Assembly: GCF_001435505.1 (NCBI RefSeq)
Contig: NZ_AZDO01000023.1
Span: 1-64,000, forward strand
DNA length: 64,000 nt
Direction of reading: 5' to 3'
Origin: Companilactobacillus futsaii JCM 17355
GTDB taxonomy: Bacteria > Bacillota > Bacilli > Lactobacillales > Lactobacillaceae
The notes under the pieces were generated by a model. The model was not told the DNA's origin and searched no databases. It saw only the letters and a program-made list of their open reading frames with translations. How positions within the stretch are numbered: the first letter of the stretch is position 1; each line of letters starts with the position of its first letter. Made by a program: the position numbers and the translations under genes. Below, piece after piece: positions 24,505 to 32,709 of the stretch.

Positions 24505-25293
24505 GTGTGGGATAGTTATTTTGGCTTCGTAATCACTTTCGTAGCTGTTTTTACGTTAGTTCCTTATTTGACATCATTATTAACATCATGGTTGGGACAT
24601 CTTTCTAAAATTACCTTAGTCAATAATTTAGGCAACAATAGTCAATTAGTCGTTGGTGGTCTGGGTGTGATAATCCATGAGTTAGGACATGCCATCTTTG
24701 CTTATTTATTTGGTCATCAAGTTACCAAAGTGCAATTGTTAAACTTGAACTATCGTCAATCGGGCTCTTTAGGCTCAGTTGATCATCGTTACAATGATCG
24801 CAATGTGTATCAATTGTTAGGAAATTTCTTTATTGGTTTGGCACCGTATTATACGTGTTCATTGGCTTTATACTTTTTGCAAAAATTTCTGTTGAAAGCT
24901 CAATTCAGTGTGACTTCTTTAATTCAAGGATTGGATGTCAATACGACATTGTCATTTCAGATGATCTTTGAATCAGTTTTGGACAATTTGAAGTCCAGTT
25001 TTGCTAACGCTTCTTGGGCGATGGTGGCCTTGTATATTTTGTTGACGATTATGATTGCTAGTACCGGCTATGATTTGAGCAGAAACGACTTCATGACGGT
25101 GAATAAAGGAATCTTGCCTTGGGTAGTTGTTTTGATAGTCTTTGGGTCGGTTTTTTATTGGTTCAATATTAGAACGGCTATCATTAGTGGCTCAGTTTAC
25201 TTCATCTCATTTTCAATTTTATTTATGATCCATGCAATTATTAGTATTGTGATTGCTATGTTAGTCATTAAGATATTAGGGATGTTCAATTGA
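24505..25293 (+). CDS. HELGH-containing membrane protein, M50-like peptidase
   Basis: A 262-residue integral membrane protein with about six hydrophobic segments. VIIHELGHAIFAYLFGHQV (about residues 55-73) has the HExxH zinc motif inside a membrane helix, as in site-2 proteases and M50B-like proteins. The third ligand of classical M50 enzymes (LDG/NPDG) is not obvious; GYDLSRND (about 192-199) is the best acidic candidate. Whether it is active is uncertain. It starts at GTG 24505 with GAGGTG upstream and follows the AI-2E-type gene closely. Confidence 0.65.
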   Translation: MWDSYFGFVITFVAVFTLVPYLTSLLTSWLGHLSKITLVNNLGNNSQLVVGGLGVIIHELGHAIFAYLFGHQVTKVQLLNLNYRQSGSLGSVDHRYNDRNVYQLLGNFFIGLAPYYTCSLALYFLQKFLLKAQFSVTSLIQGLDVNTTLSFQMIFESVLDNLKSSFANASWAMVALYILLTIMIASTGYDLSRNDFMTVNKGILPWVVVLIVFGSVFYWFNIRTAIISGSVYFISFSILFMIHAIISIVIAMLVIKILGMFN

Positions 25294-25302
25294 ATATAAA
25301 GA

Positions 25303-25335
25303 AGCCCTGTTAGGTGTCTAACAGGGCTCTTTTTT
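25303..25335. terminator. Bidirectional terminator
   Basis: AGCCCTGTTAG (25303-25313) and CTAACAGGGCT (25318-25328) form a perfect 11-bp stem with a GTGT loop, then T residues. Plus-strand use is clear; the A-tract on the left also permits minus-strand use. Confidence 0.92.
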
Positions 25336-25774
25336 AATTTGATAATGATTGGTGGAACATCTTAATGTGTGGCGTGTGTTGAAAGAGAAATGGCTCTCCG
25401 TAGCTGGTGAAGTCGAATTTTTTATAAAAGTTTTCTACATGAGTTTGAGCTTCAATTTCAATTTTTTTCTTAGGGAAATATTGTTCAATGGCTTCAAAAA
25501 CTTGTTGCATCAATTTATTTCCTAAACCTTGTCCTCTAAAATCTGGAGCAGTGACAACTCTTCCAAAAGTAACATTATTATTTTGAGAAAATACCCGTGC
25601 ATAGGCAGCAATCTTACCATCGACGATATTGAAGATATGAATAGCATTTAGGTCATTTTGATCGACCTCTTGGTAGATACGTTTCTGCTGTACAACAAAA
25701 ATTTCAGTTCTCAAATAAAAGATAGCAAATAGTTCCTCAGTTGTTAGTTCATTGAATTTTTTGATTTTCCACAT
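25334..25774 (-). CDS. elaA: GNAT acetyltransferase, ElaA family
   Basis: A 146-residue acetyltransferase. The N-terminus with FNELTTEELFAIFYLRTEIF and VVQQKRIYQEVDQNDL (about residues 6-45) is the ElaA signature. The acetyl-CoA loop is RVVTAPDFRGQGLGNKLMQQ (about 72-91). The physiological substrate of ElaA is not settled. Its start lies two bases after the stop of the marR gene, so the two form one operon, and MarR probably controls it. SD AGGCGGTGG lies within the end of marR. Confidence 0.9.
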   Translation of the reverse strand: MWKIKKFNELTTEELFAIFYLRTEIFVVQQKRIYQEVDQNDLNAIHIFNIVDGKIAAYARVFSQNNNVTFGRVVTAPDFRGQGLGNKLMQQVFEAIEQYFPKKKIEIEAQTHVENFYKKFDFTSYGEPFLFQHTPHIKMFHQSLSN

Positions 25775-25776
25775 AT

Positions 25777-26217
25777 TTAATCCACCGCCTTTTCGAAAAG
25801 TAATTGATCTAGTACTGTGATTGCCTGATAGAACTGCTTTATTTGATTATCATTTAAAGCAGCTAATAGGTCCCTTATCTGCTGATCAGAGCGTTCATCC
25901 AACTCGTGGACTAAAGTCGAACCTTTGTCAGTTAATTGTAATTCTATTGAACGAGAATCTGTTACTGAGGGAGTTTTAGTTAGTAGACCGTGTTTTTCGA
26001 ATCGATTTAAAATTCGACTAGTGTAGCTTTTGTCTAAGCCCAAGTTGTTGGCTATTTCAATAGGAGTTTTATCATGGTTAAATGAAATTTCTAGAATAAC
26101 ACGACCTTCAGTCCAAGAGAGAGGTGTTTCTAGAACACGACGATTTAAAATTCCCAATAATTTCGTATAATTACGGTTAAAATCACGAATCGTAGTTATT
26201 TCAGTTTGTTTTAGCAT
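25777..26217 (-). CDS. MarR-family transcriptional regulator
   Basis: A 146-residue winged-helix regulator. The recognition region EISFNHDKTPIEIANNLGLD then KSYTSRILNRFEKHGLLTKT (about residues 48-87) and the wing with DSRSIELQLT (about 92-101) are standard for MarR. It is first in an operon with an ElaA-type acetyltransferase. A 19-bp operator-like palindrome overlaps the promoter, so autorepression is likely. No cysteine near the N-terminus suggests peroxide sensing of the OhrR type. Confidence 0.9.
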   Translation of the reverse strand: MLKQTEITTIRDFNRNYTKLLGILNRRVLETPLSWTEGRVILEISFNHDKTPIEIANNLGLDKSYTSRILNRFEKHGLLTKTPSVTDSRSIELQLTDKGSTLVHELDERSDQQIRDLLAALNDNQIKQFYQAITVLDQLLFEKAVD

Positions 26218-26259
26218 AGAGTCACTTCCTAAAAATAAATTAAAATTATTATAGCACTT

Positions 26260-26278
26260 TAGTGGACAAAGTCCACTA
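26260..26278 (-). promoter_or_regulatory. MarR operator overlapping the marR-elaA promoter
   Basis: TAGTGGAC-AAA-GTCCACTA is a perfect 8-bp inverted repeat. On the minus strand it covers the -35 region, with TATAAT (complement of 26247-26252) about 8 bases downstream of the repeat. Placement across the promoter is the standard arrangement for MarR autorepression. Confidence 0.78.
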
Positions 26279-26285
26279 TATTACA

Positions 26286-26310
26286 AAAAAAGATTGCCCG
26301 AAGGCAACCT
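26286..26310 (-). terminator. Terminator of the MFS gene
   Basis: On the minus strand GGTTGCC and GGGCAATC pair around TTC, followed by seven U residues. Confidence 0.75.
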
Positions 26311-26313
26311 CTT

Positions 26314-27525
26314 TTATATATTTTTATAGTTTTCAGCTTTGAGGTTAGTGATAGTCAACATTACTAACAAACTGATGATGTAAAGTGTTGAAATGAAGAC
26401 CATTACGGTCATGATATTGTAGTTATCTAAAATGAATCCAATGGCTAAACTTGAAAAACCACCGATACAACGGCCAACATTCATGATGACGTTGTTAGCA
26501 GTAGCTCTGACCTCAGTTGGATAAAGGCGACTGACGATAGCACCGTAACCGGCAAACATTCCATTAGAGAAGTAACCAACGATGGCACCGACGAGAATTA
26601 ATGACCAGACGTTACTTGGTAGAGTTAAAACATAAACGCCAATAGCTGAAGCAGCTAAGAAGATTCCGAAGGCTAGACGTGGTCCTAAATTGTCCAAGAT
26701 CCAACCAAATGTTAACATTCCGGCACACATTCCTAGGATTGTTGCAATCATCCAAGTTGAAGCACCGACAGTTAAATTCATTTGTTTTTGCATGATAGTG
26801 GGTAACCAATTCATCAAACCAAAGTAGCCGGCGATTTGGACGATAGCCATAATCATTAAGGCAATAGTTTGATAAGCAATCTTAGGTGTAGCGAAGAGTT
26901 GTTTAATGTTACCGTGTTTTTCTTTGGAGGAATTAGTGAAAGCAGTACTTTCTTTCAAATGTCTTCTGATAAAGAAGGTAATGACGACGGGGATGACACC
27001 AAATAAGAAGAGTGCATGCCAACCTAATGTAGGTAGAATCAAAGCTGCCAGTAGTGAAGCAAAGATAGCTCCAATTTGACCAGCCATACCGACCCACGAT
27101 GAAACGCGACCTAATTTTTCCTTTGAGAAGCTTTCGGCTAGAACAGTCATACCGATTCCGTATTCACCACCGGCACCGATACCAGCGATGAAACGACAAA
27201 TATAAATTGCAGTAAGATTATGAGCAAAGAACATTGCTGCTGTTGCAAAGGCGAAGATAAAGATTGTATGACTGAAAGTTTTGATACGACCGATTTTATC
27301 GGCTAAAATTCCAAAAAAAATACCACCTAATAACATACCAATGTTAGTGATTGTTGAAATCAATCCTGCTTGCGTGCCGCTAAGATGCAATTCAGCGATG
27401 ATGGATGAAAGAGCAAAGGACAAGAACATTACGTCCATGTTTTCCAATCCAAATCCTGAAGCTGTCGAAGCAACAACTTTAGCTTGGTAGTTATCGAGCT
27501 GGTTCTGTTTTGATACTATTTTCAT
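26314..27525 (-). CDS. MFS transporter, metabolite:H+ symporter subfamily
   Basis: A 403-residue 12-TM protein. The early FGLENMDVMFLSFALSSI segment (about residues 25-42), the loop GILADKIGRIKTF (about 73-85) and FIAGIGAGGEYGIGMT (about 111-126) resemble the aromatic-acid/sugar symporter branch, so it is probably an importer of an organic acid or similar. The ATG at 27525 has TTGGAGGG upstream; a longer frame to 27561 is rejected. Upstream, CGTAAACGATTG (about 27607-27618, minus strand) is a loose match to a catabolite-repression cre site. Substrate unknown. Confidence 0.82.
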   Translation of the reverse strand: MKIVSKQNQLDNYQAKVVASTASGFGLENMDVMFLSFALSSIIAELHLSGTQAGLISTITNIGMLLGGIFFGILADKIGRIKTFSHTIFIFAFATAAMFFAHNLTAIYICRFIAGIGAGGEYGIGMTVLAESFSKEKLGRVSSWVGMAGQIGAIFASLLAALILPTLGWHALFLFGVIPVVITFFIRRHLKESTAFTNSSKEKHGNIKQLFATPKIAYQTIALMIMAIVQIAGYFGLMNWLPTIMQKQMNLTVGASTWMIATILGMCAGMLTFGWILDNLGPRLAFGIFLAASAIGVYVLTLPSNVWSLILVGAIVGYFSNGMFAGYGAIVSRLYPTEVRATANNVIMNVGRCIGGFSSLAIGFILDNYNIMTVMVFISTLYIISLLVMLTITNLKAENYKNI

Positions 27526-27642
27526 TTTATTCCCTCCAAAATTGATGCTCACTGACATCATTTATTTTGCTTGAATGTATAATAGCACAGGATTTTTTTT
27601 TAAACAACAATCGTTTACGCTTTTAGATAGACTTTTGGGCAG

Positions 27643-27687
27643 TAAAAAAGCTAGCTGATAAGCTTTTTATCAACTAGCTAATTTTTT
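27643..27687 (-). terminator. Terminator of the IIA-like gene
   Basis: On the minus strand TTAGCTAGTTGATAA and TTATCAGCTAGCTT pair, followed by U residues. It overlaps the stop codon of the IIA-like gene. Confidence 0.85.
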
Positions 27688-28135
27688 AGTCTGTGAATGA
27701 TTGATTTAATTTATTTAAGTCACTGCCTTTGAACTTGATGTCGTCCAATTGGTCAGCTTTATCATGTAAAGCGTTGGTGATTTTTTCTGTCAAAAGATCA
27801 ACGTCGTTTTGTGGAGTATTGCTTGGGAACATCCCAACAATCAAATAATCGATTGGAGTTCTGTCATTTCCCCAAGCCACAGGATCTTTGAAAGTTAAAG
27901 TCATAGTGTGAGCCTGGCTCTTCTTATCACTAGTAACGAACATGAAAACAGCACGCTCCTCGATAAAATTGTCATCTTGAGCAGCACTAGCAAAAATACT
28001 ACTTTGAATGTTTTGTTCGTCAACACTGAATTCTTCAGCAGTTTTTGAAGCAGCTAGTTTCAAAGCGCTCATTTCATTGTTGTCTTTTAATTCGATGTTT
28101 GCGGTTGTGTGGTTCTTTCTGAAAATTTTGAACAT
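27686..28135 (-). CDS. PTS EIIA type-2-like protein lacking the phosphohistidine
   Basis: A 149-residue soluble protein. Its C-terminal half (TLTFKDPVAWGNDRTPIDYL then IVGMFPSNTPQNDVDLLTEK, about residues 80-119) follows the PtsN/mannitol IIA fold pattern 'pv.wg....pvd.l.al..p......hl..L'. In real IIA domains a phosphorylated histidine sits in 'AIPHG' about 25 residues earlier; the equivalent stretch here reads VFMFVTSDKK, without histidine. So it is either a non-phosphorylatable regulator or a distant fold relative. SD GGGAGATA precedes the ATG. It stands alone between two terminators or gaps. Confidence 0.6.
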   Translation of the reverse strand: MFKIFRKNHTTANIELKDNNEMSALKLAASKTAEEFSVDEQNIQSSIFASAAQDDNFIEERAVFMFVTSDKKSQAHTMTLTFKDPVAWGNDRTPIDYLIVGMFPSNTPQNDVDLLTEKITNALHDKADQLDDIKFKGSDLNKLNQSFTD

Positions 28136-28244
28136 AATTGTTATCTCCCTTGCATAGTTATTTTACAAGTATCGACATGTCTAACTCTTTACAACTATTA
28201 TGTTATCTTATCGAACCCGTTTCATAGCAAGGGGAAAAAACAAA

Positions 28245-28898
28245 TTATTTAAATTCTTTTACGGCATTTGGAATATCATTAACGTGTTCAACGATTAAAT
28301 CAGCACCAGATTCTGCTAATTCTTTGTGGTCACCAAAGCCATATGTGATGCCCAAAGTGTGAACGTTATTTTGAACTCCACCTTGCATATCAGTCATCCG
28401 ATCACCAATCATAATGGAATCTTCAGCAGCAGATTTACTGTCATCGAGACCATATTTAAGAATAGCTGGTTTAGTATTACGGGAGAACCCATCTTCTGAT
28501 TGTCCATAAAAACCTTCAAAGTAATCGTCTAAACCTAAATGGGGGATGAGAATTTTTAACATTGATTCAGTTTTGACTGATGAAATATAAAGATTGTAAC
28601 CAGCATCTTTTAATTGTTGCAGCATGTCTTTCATACCAGGGTATAGTTTTAACTGATAAACTCCCTTAGTGTTGTAATAACTTTGGAAAGATTTAACTGC
28701 TTCTTGATAGCGATCTTTAGGAAAATTAGGATAAAATCTCTCAAGACTATCTACTAAAGAAGGTCCAATAAATTTTTTATAAGTATCAATACCAAGGTGT
28801 TCCATCTTTAAGTCATTGACCATGTATTCTAACGCATTAACGATACCCTCTTGGGTATTAGCAATCGTGCCATCAAAATCAAAAAACAAATTTTTCAT
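28245..28898 (-). CDS. HAD-superfamily phosphatase, phosphoglycolate phosphatase-like
   Basis: A 217-residue HAD hydrolase. Motif I FFDFDGTIANT (about residues 5-15, nucleophile Asp), motif II ISSVKTES (about 100-107), motif III lysine in NTKPAILKYGL (about 141-151) and motif IV MIGDRMTDMQGG (about 163-174) are all present with an alpha-helical cap between I and II. Members act on phosphoglycolate, nucleotides or sugar phosphates. SD GAGGAG precedes the ATG. No neighbour narrows the substrate. Confidence 0.9.
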   Translation of the reverse strand: MKNLFFDFDGTIANTQEGIVNALEYMVNDLKMEHLGIDTYKKFIGPSLVDSLERFYPNFPKDRYQEAVKSFQSYYNTKGVYQLKLYPGMKDMLQQLKDAGYNLYISSVKTESMLKILIPHLGLDDYFEGFYGQSEDGFSRNTKPAILKYGLDDSKSAAEDSIMIGDRMTDMQGGVQNNVHTLGITYGFGDHKELAESGADLIVEHVNDIPNAVKEFK

Positions 28899-28947
28899 AA
28901 ATTTTTCTCCTCAATGATTTATATTATTTAATTATAATACAGAATAG

Positions 28948-30129
28948 TTAATGTTCTGCAATGGGTTGATGACGAGCAATTAAAATTCCTGATAAAACGA
29001 GTAGGACGGATACTAAAACTAAAATCCATAGAACTAAATTCCAAGAACCTAAGGCGTTTTCCAAGTATCCGAATAAAACCGGACCAATAGCACCCAATAG
29101 ATATCCAGCTGATTGAGCCATACCGGATACTTCAGCAGTTTGATAATGGTTGTTTGTTTTTTCGGTGAAGAAAATAACTGCCATATTGAAAGCAATCCCT
29201 GAACCAAAACCAGTCACAACTGTTACGATACTTAGAAAAATCAAATTACCTGTGGGGAATAAATATCCAAGCGGAGCAATCGCGTAACCAATTGTTAACA
29301 TGATCAATAAATGTTTGAAGCCGTGTTTCTTAGTTGAAAAATAAGGCACAATAAATGAACATGGCAAGCCACTCAATTGCAAAACAGTTAATAAATTACT
29401 AGCCAAAATAGCACTGATACCATGGCTCGTTAACATTGAAGGTAACCAAGTGACGAATGAATAATAAACCAGTGATTGAAAACCGAAAAAGGCAGTTATC
29501 AACCAGCCGAGTGATTGATTCCAAACGCTACGGTAAGTGACACGTTTAGTACTAGCGGTGTCACGTTGATTATAGCGTAAATTAGGAATCCAAAAGACCA
29601 GAGCAATAATAGCTGCGATTGATAAAATCATTAAGGTGAGTTGCAAACTGATTTTGGTAATTAATACTCCTGCTAAAGCCGTTCCAATCGCACCAATCAA
29701 TAACATCGACATTGTATACAGACTAGTTCCTAAAGGAATTTGATTAGGTAGGTGGTCTTTGATCATAGCTGGAACCAAAACGTTCCCACTGTCGATACCA
29801 ACTCCGACTAAAAAAGTTCCAAACATCAGGGCTCCAATTGTAGGGATGACACGTAAATAACTACCGATAATTAACAGTATAAAAAATAAGAAAACCGTCA
29901 ATTCATTACCGAATTTCTTGGCAACTTTGACGATAATTGGTGAAAGTAAAGCAAAGGTGACTAGTGGAATTGATGTGATAAGTCCGGCTAAAGATTTAGG
30001 AATACCGAGATTTTTCTCAATCGTGTTGAGTAGTGGTGGAATCATGGTAATTGGTAATCTTAAGTTAGCAGCAATTAACATCATGCTAAATAAGAACCAC
30101 GATTTATTGATTTTTGTGGATGCTGTCAT
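28948..30129 (-). CDS. MFS transporter, CynX/NimT family
   Basis: A 393-residue 12-TM transporter. The first helix region MMLIAANLRLPITMIPPLL (about residues 15-33) and LAGLITSIPLVTFALLSPII (about 45-64) match the CynX/NimT (cyanate or 2-nitroimidazole) branch. It probably exports a small organic compound. The ATG at 30129 (GAGGG upstream) is preferred to the longer frame to 30189, which runs through the promoter region. Substrate unknown. Confidence 0.85.
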   Translation of the reverse strand: MTASTKINKSWFLFSMMLIAANLRLPITMIPPLLNTIEKNLGIPKSLAGLITSIPLVTFALLSPIIVKVAKKFGNELTVFLFFILLIIGSYLRVIPTIGALMFGTFLVGVGIDSGNVLVPAMIKDHLPNQIPLGTSLYTMSMLLIGAIGTALAGVLITKISLQLTLMILSIAAIIALVFWIPNLRYNQRDTASTKRVTYRSVWNQSLGWLITAFFGFQSLVYYSFVTWLPSMLTSHGISAILASNLLTVLQLSGLPCSFIVPYFSTKKHGFKHLLIMLTIGYAIAPLGYLFPTGNLIFLSIVTVVTGFGSGIAFNMAVIFFTEKTNNHYQTAEVSGMAQSAGYLLGAIGPVLFGYLENALGSWNLVLWILVLVSVLLVLSGILIARHQPIAEH

Positions 30130-30184
30130 AATTTCCCTCGAAGTGTTTGATATTAACCTAATTTTAAACCTAATAAAAGATTGT

Positions 30185-30213
30185 GCCAAATTTGCTTTGC
30201 CATGGAGGACGGA
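30185..30213 (-). repeat. Dispersed repeat, partial copy
   Basis: On the minus strand, this 29-base stretch (TCCGTCCTCCATGG then CAAAGCAAATTTGGC) matches 28 of 29 bases with 55075-55103 on the plus strand. Only the left half of the longer element at 55075-55146 is present here. It lies in the short space upstream of the CynX-type gene. Confidence 0.75.
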
Positions 30214-30237
30214 AAGATAAACACTAACAAACCAAAA

Positions 30238-30276
30238 AGCCTCATCAAAATGAATTAATCATCTTGATGAGGCTTA
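30238..30276 (-). terminator. Terminator of the tetR gene
   Basis: AAGCCTCATCAA and TTGATGAGGCTT form a 12-bp perfect stem; the A-tract at 30234-30237 gives the U-run on the minus strand. Confidence 0.88.
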
Positions 30277-30285
30277 AAAATAATT

Positions 30286-30837
30286 TTATTTGGACCATTT
30301 GGCAAAGAAATTCTCGGTAAATTCAATAAATTTAGTACGTGAAACTTTAAAATCATTATCTTCTAAATATTCAACTAGTCCAATCAAACCACCAACAATG
30401 AAACTGATCATTAATTCGGGTGCATCTGATTCGGTAATCATTTTGATTAGAGGGTCTTTTTGACTGTTAGGATCTTTACTTTTAGTTTTAACAATATCTT
30501 GCAAAATGCTCCTAAACTCAGGGTAGAGGTTAGCTTTAGTTTGATATTGCGGTGAAATATGGTGGATAAAATTGCTATTCTTTTCCATAAAGTCAGCGAT
30601 TTGATAAACAATTGTCTTCGCATTAGAAGTGTTGTTGATCAAATCATCCAATAAATAAGAAAAAACCGAATGCAGCAATTCATATTTATCACTAAAGTAG
30701 CGGTAGAAGGTACTGTGGTTAATTAGAGCCTCGTCACAAATATCACCAACAGTGATTTTTTCAAATGGTTTCTTTTGAAGTAAAGAAATCATTGCCGTGA
30801 TAATGGATTTTTCTGTTCGTTGTGTTACTTGTGACAT
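30286..30837 (-). CDS. TetR-family transcriptional regulator
   Basis: A 183-residue regulator with an N-terminal TetR helix-turn-helix: ITVGDICDEALINHSTFYRY (about residues 25-44) followed by FSDKYELL. The C-terminal ligand domain resembles the DhaS/TetR_C_8 type ('MISFIVGGLIGLVEYL', about 148-163). It is the second gene of an operon with the deoxyribosyltransferase, 11 bases downstream of its stop. SD AGGAGGAA precedes the ATG. The ligand is unknown. Confidence 0.87.
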   Translation of the reverse strand: MSQVTQRTEKSIITAMISLLQKKPFEKITVGDICDEALINHSTFYRYFSDKYELLHSVFSYLLDDLINNTSNAKTIVYQIADFMEKNSNFIHHISPQYQTKANLYPEFRSILQDIVKTKSKDPNSQKDPLIKMITESDAPELMISFIVGGLIGLVEYLEDNDFKVSRTKFIEFTENFFAKWSK

Positions 30838-30848
30838 TTTAGTTCCTC

Positions 30849-31322
30849 CTAGAACACTTTTACATTTTCATAACGAGTCATCAATGTGTTGAAATCATAA
30901 TCTTTAATTTCCTTGATGTTTTCAGAACCATTGAAGAAGGCAGTTAAACTAGCAGCTAGCATTAAGTTCAATGGTTGGTCATCGACGTTTCTGACACCAA
31001 TTACGGGGATGTTGTGAGCTGTTGCATAGCCGCATTCCCAAACGGTTCCAGAGTCCGGTTCAAACTCGTTTTCTTCTATTTTATAGTCTAACATTGCGAT
31101 GACTATATCTGAAACATTAATATTGTTAATATCATGTTTGAAGACAGCTGTTTGCCATTCAAATGAGCCAAATTCAGCCGCATCATAGGCGTGCTTACCA
31201 GGACGGAAAACATCGCCAATAGTAGGATTTTGTTCTAAGAGAGCTTGAACGTCATCTAGACGTTTGACTTGTTGATCACTGAAAAATGGACCTGCTAAGT
31301 AAACACGATTCTTTTTTTCCAT
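30849..31322 (-). CDS. Nucleoside 2-deoxyribosyltransferase
   Basis: A 157-residue enzyme of the NDT family that swaps the base on 2'-deoxynucleosides in purine and pyrimidine salvage. Motifs: VYLAGPFFSDQQVKRLDDVQ (about residues 7-26) for the base pocket, SDIVIAMLDY (about 75-84), and EPDSGTVWECGYA (about 92-104), with the nucleophilic glutamate in the WEC(G) position. Lactobacilli lacking some de novo steps rely on such enzymes. The likely SD AAGGAG lies about 14 bases before the ATG, which is long. Confidence 0.9.
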   Translation of the reverse strand: MEKKNRVYLAGPFFSDQQVKRLDDVQALLEQNPTIGDVFRPGKHAYDAAEFGSFEWQTAVFKHDINNINVSDIVIAMLDYKIEENEFEPDSGTVWECGYATAHNIPVIGVRNVDDQPLNLMLAASLTAFFNGSENIKEIKDYDFNTLMTRYENVKVF

Positions 31323-31525
31323 GGTTTTAGTAATAACTCCTTTATATTTATACTTTAATTATACTGAAATGTTCGGTAAATGCTCATAAAATCGTTTCCA
31401 AAGATGATATTAATTCCTTAATAAATCGCAAAATTAATCAATAATAATTTCTAAAAATGTCAAAAAAGCCTTTTCATTTGATTTAGAAGATGATATAACT
31501 TTCCTAGGGTACGGAGGCAATGCTT

Positions 31526-31624
31526 ATGAATAAAAAATTACCCAATGTCGATAAAGACAAAAAGAAAGTCAGCTGGTTAACCATGTTTGGTATTTTGCTG
31601 GCATTGATTCTTTTAATTTTTTAG
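31526..31624 (+). CDS. Small single-helix membrane protein (32 aa)
   Basis: A 32-residue ORF with a charged N-terminus (MNKKLPNVDKDKKKVSW) and one hydrophobic helix (LTMFGILLALILLIF). ACGGAGGCAA is a strong SD nine bases before the ATG, and a terminator follows at 31683. It has no family I recognise. The combination of SD, helix and terminator makes translation plausible. The 200 bases before it are AT-rich with no other gene. Confidence 0.6.
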   Translation: MNKKLPNVDKDKKKVSWLTMFGILLALILLIF

Positions 31625-31682
31625 GATTAAACGTGCTTATAGATGGGAAAAAATGTAGTATTCTTAATATATAGAAGAATTA

Positions 31683-31713
31683 AACTGAGACTAAAATTTA
31701 GTCTCAGTTTTTT
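31683..31713 (+). terminator. Terminator after the 32-aa gene
   Basis: AAACTGAGACTAAA and TTTAGTCTCAGTTT form a 14-bp stem separated by one base, or about 12 bp with a small loop, followed by T residues. It ends 18 bases before the next start codon. Confidence 0.82.
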
Positions 31714-31731
31714 GATGGGAGATGAATTAAG

Positions 31732-32673
31732 ATGCGAGCGTACCAAATAGAGAACATTCTTTATGCTGGTGTAGTCGGGGATGCATTAGGAGTTCCAGTC
31801 GAATTTGACAAGAGAGATTCATATTATATTGATTCCATGACTACAGGTACTTGGGAACAACCTGCGGGAAGTTGGTCAGATGATACATCATTTACTTTAC
31901 CGCTACTAGAGAATTTAACGGCTGACCAAAGTTATGATGAATTGATGCAAAAGTTCGTCAATTATATGTTTCACAATGAATATACACCGAATGGCGTAGC
32001 TTTTGGAATTGGTAACACCTGTGCAAAAGCCTTACGAAATTGGTCAGTTAATCAATATCCAGCTTTAGAGTGTGGGGATCCAAGCGTTGAAGCTAACGGT
32101 AACGGGGCATTAATGAGATTAGCTCCTTTAGCAATTTACTTGGCGAATGAAAAAAATCTTGATAAACGTCTCGATTTAGAACGTGAGTATACTAGTTTAA
32201 CTCATCGTCATCCTAGAAGTATCGTTGCCAGTTATATTTATTTAGAAATTATTCATAATTTATTAAACGGTTATTCTTTACTAACTACATTAAATATTTT
32301 ACCTGATAAACTTACGAGAGCTTTAGAGAATCGTCCTGATGAGTTATCAGAATTACCTTACTTTGAAGCAATGTTCCAACCAGAATTTGCCTCAACTTTA
32401 CGTAAGGATATTAAATCTACCGGTTATGTCGTAGATACATTGTTAGCTAGTACGTGGAGTGTTTTAAACTCTACAAGTATTGATGGAGCAGTAATTTTGG
32501 CAGTTAATTTAGGTGAAGATACTGATACGATTGCCAGTATTACAGCTACATTAGCCAGTTGTGAAAACTTGAGTGATCATATCAATGATGAGTGGAAGAG
32601 TCAGTTACAGAACAAGCCGTTATTAGAGAAGTTTATTAAGTCTTTTGCTAAAAAAGAAGCTACAAAATCATAA
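31732..32673 (+). CDS. ADP-ribosylglycohydrolase family protein
   Basis: A 313-residue helical enzyme of the ARH/DraG family, which removes ADP-ribose from proteins or small molecules using two magnesium ions. GVVGDALGVPVEF (about residues 13-25), GSWSDDTSFTLPLL (about 46-59, metal-binding Asp pair) and the C-terminal NLGEDTDTIASITATL (about 262-277, second metal motif) are present, as is NGNGALMRLAPLA (about 122-134). The target is unknown. A sirtuin gene in the same window (60648) could act in the opposite direction, but no linkage is shown. SD GGGAGATG precedes the ATG. Confidence 0.92.
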   Translation: MRAYQIENILYAGVVGDALGVPVEFDKRDSYYIDSMTTGTWEQPAGSWSDDTSFTLPLLENLTADQSYDELMQKFVNYMFHNEYTPNGVAFGIGNTCAKALRNWSVNQYPALECGDPSVEANGNGALMRLAPLAIYLANEKNLDKRLDLEREYTSLTHRHPRSIVASYIYLEIIHNLLNGYSLLTTLNILPDKLTRALENRPDELSELPYFEAMFQPEFASTLRKDIKSTGYVVDTLLASTWSVLNSTSIDGAVILAVNLGEDTDTIASITATLASCENLSDHINDEWKSQLQNKPLLEKFIKSFAKKEATKS

Positions 32674-32709
32674 AAAAAATCGTCAGAATGTAAACTGACG
32701 ATTTTTTTA
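32672..32709. terminator. Bidirectional terminator
   Basis: AAATCGTCAG and CTGACGATTT form the stem, with an A-run on the left and a T-run on the right, between convergent genes. Confidence 0.85.

Noticed and set aside
27600-27620. cre (CcpA) site upstream of the MFS gene
   Set aside because: The core CGTAAACGATTG matches only part of the consensus and lacks the leading T and the trailing CA; kept as a remark in the gene entry, not as a feature.
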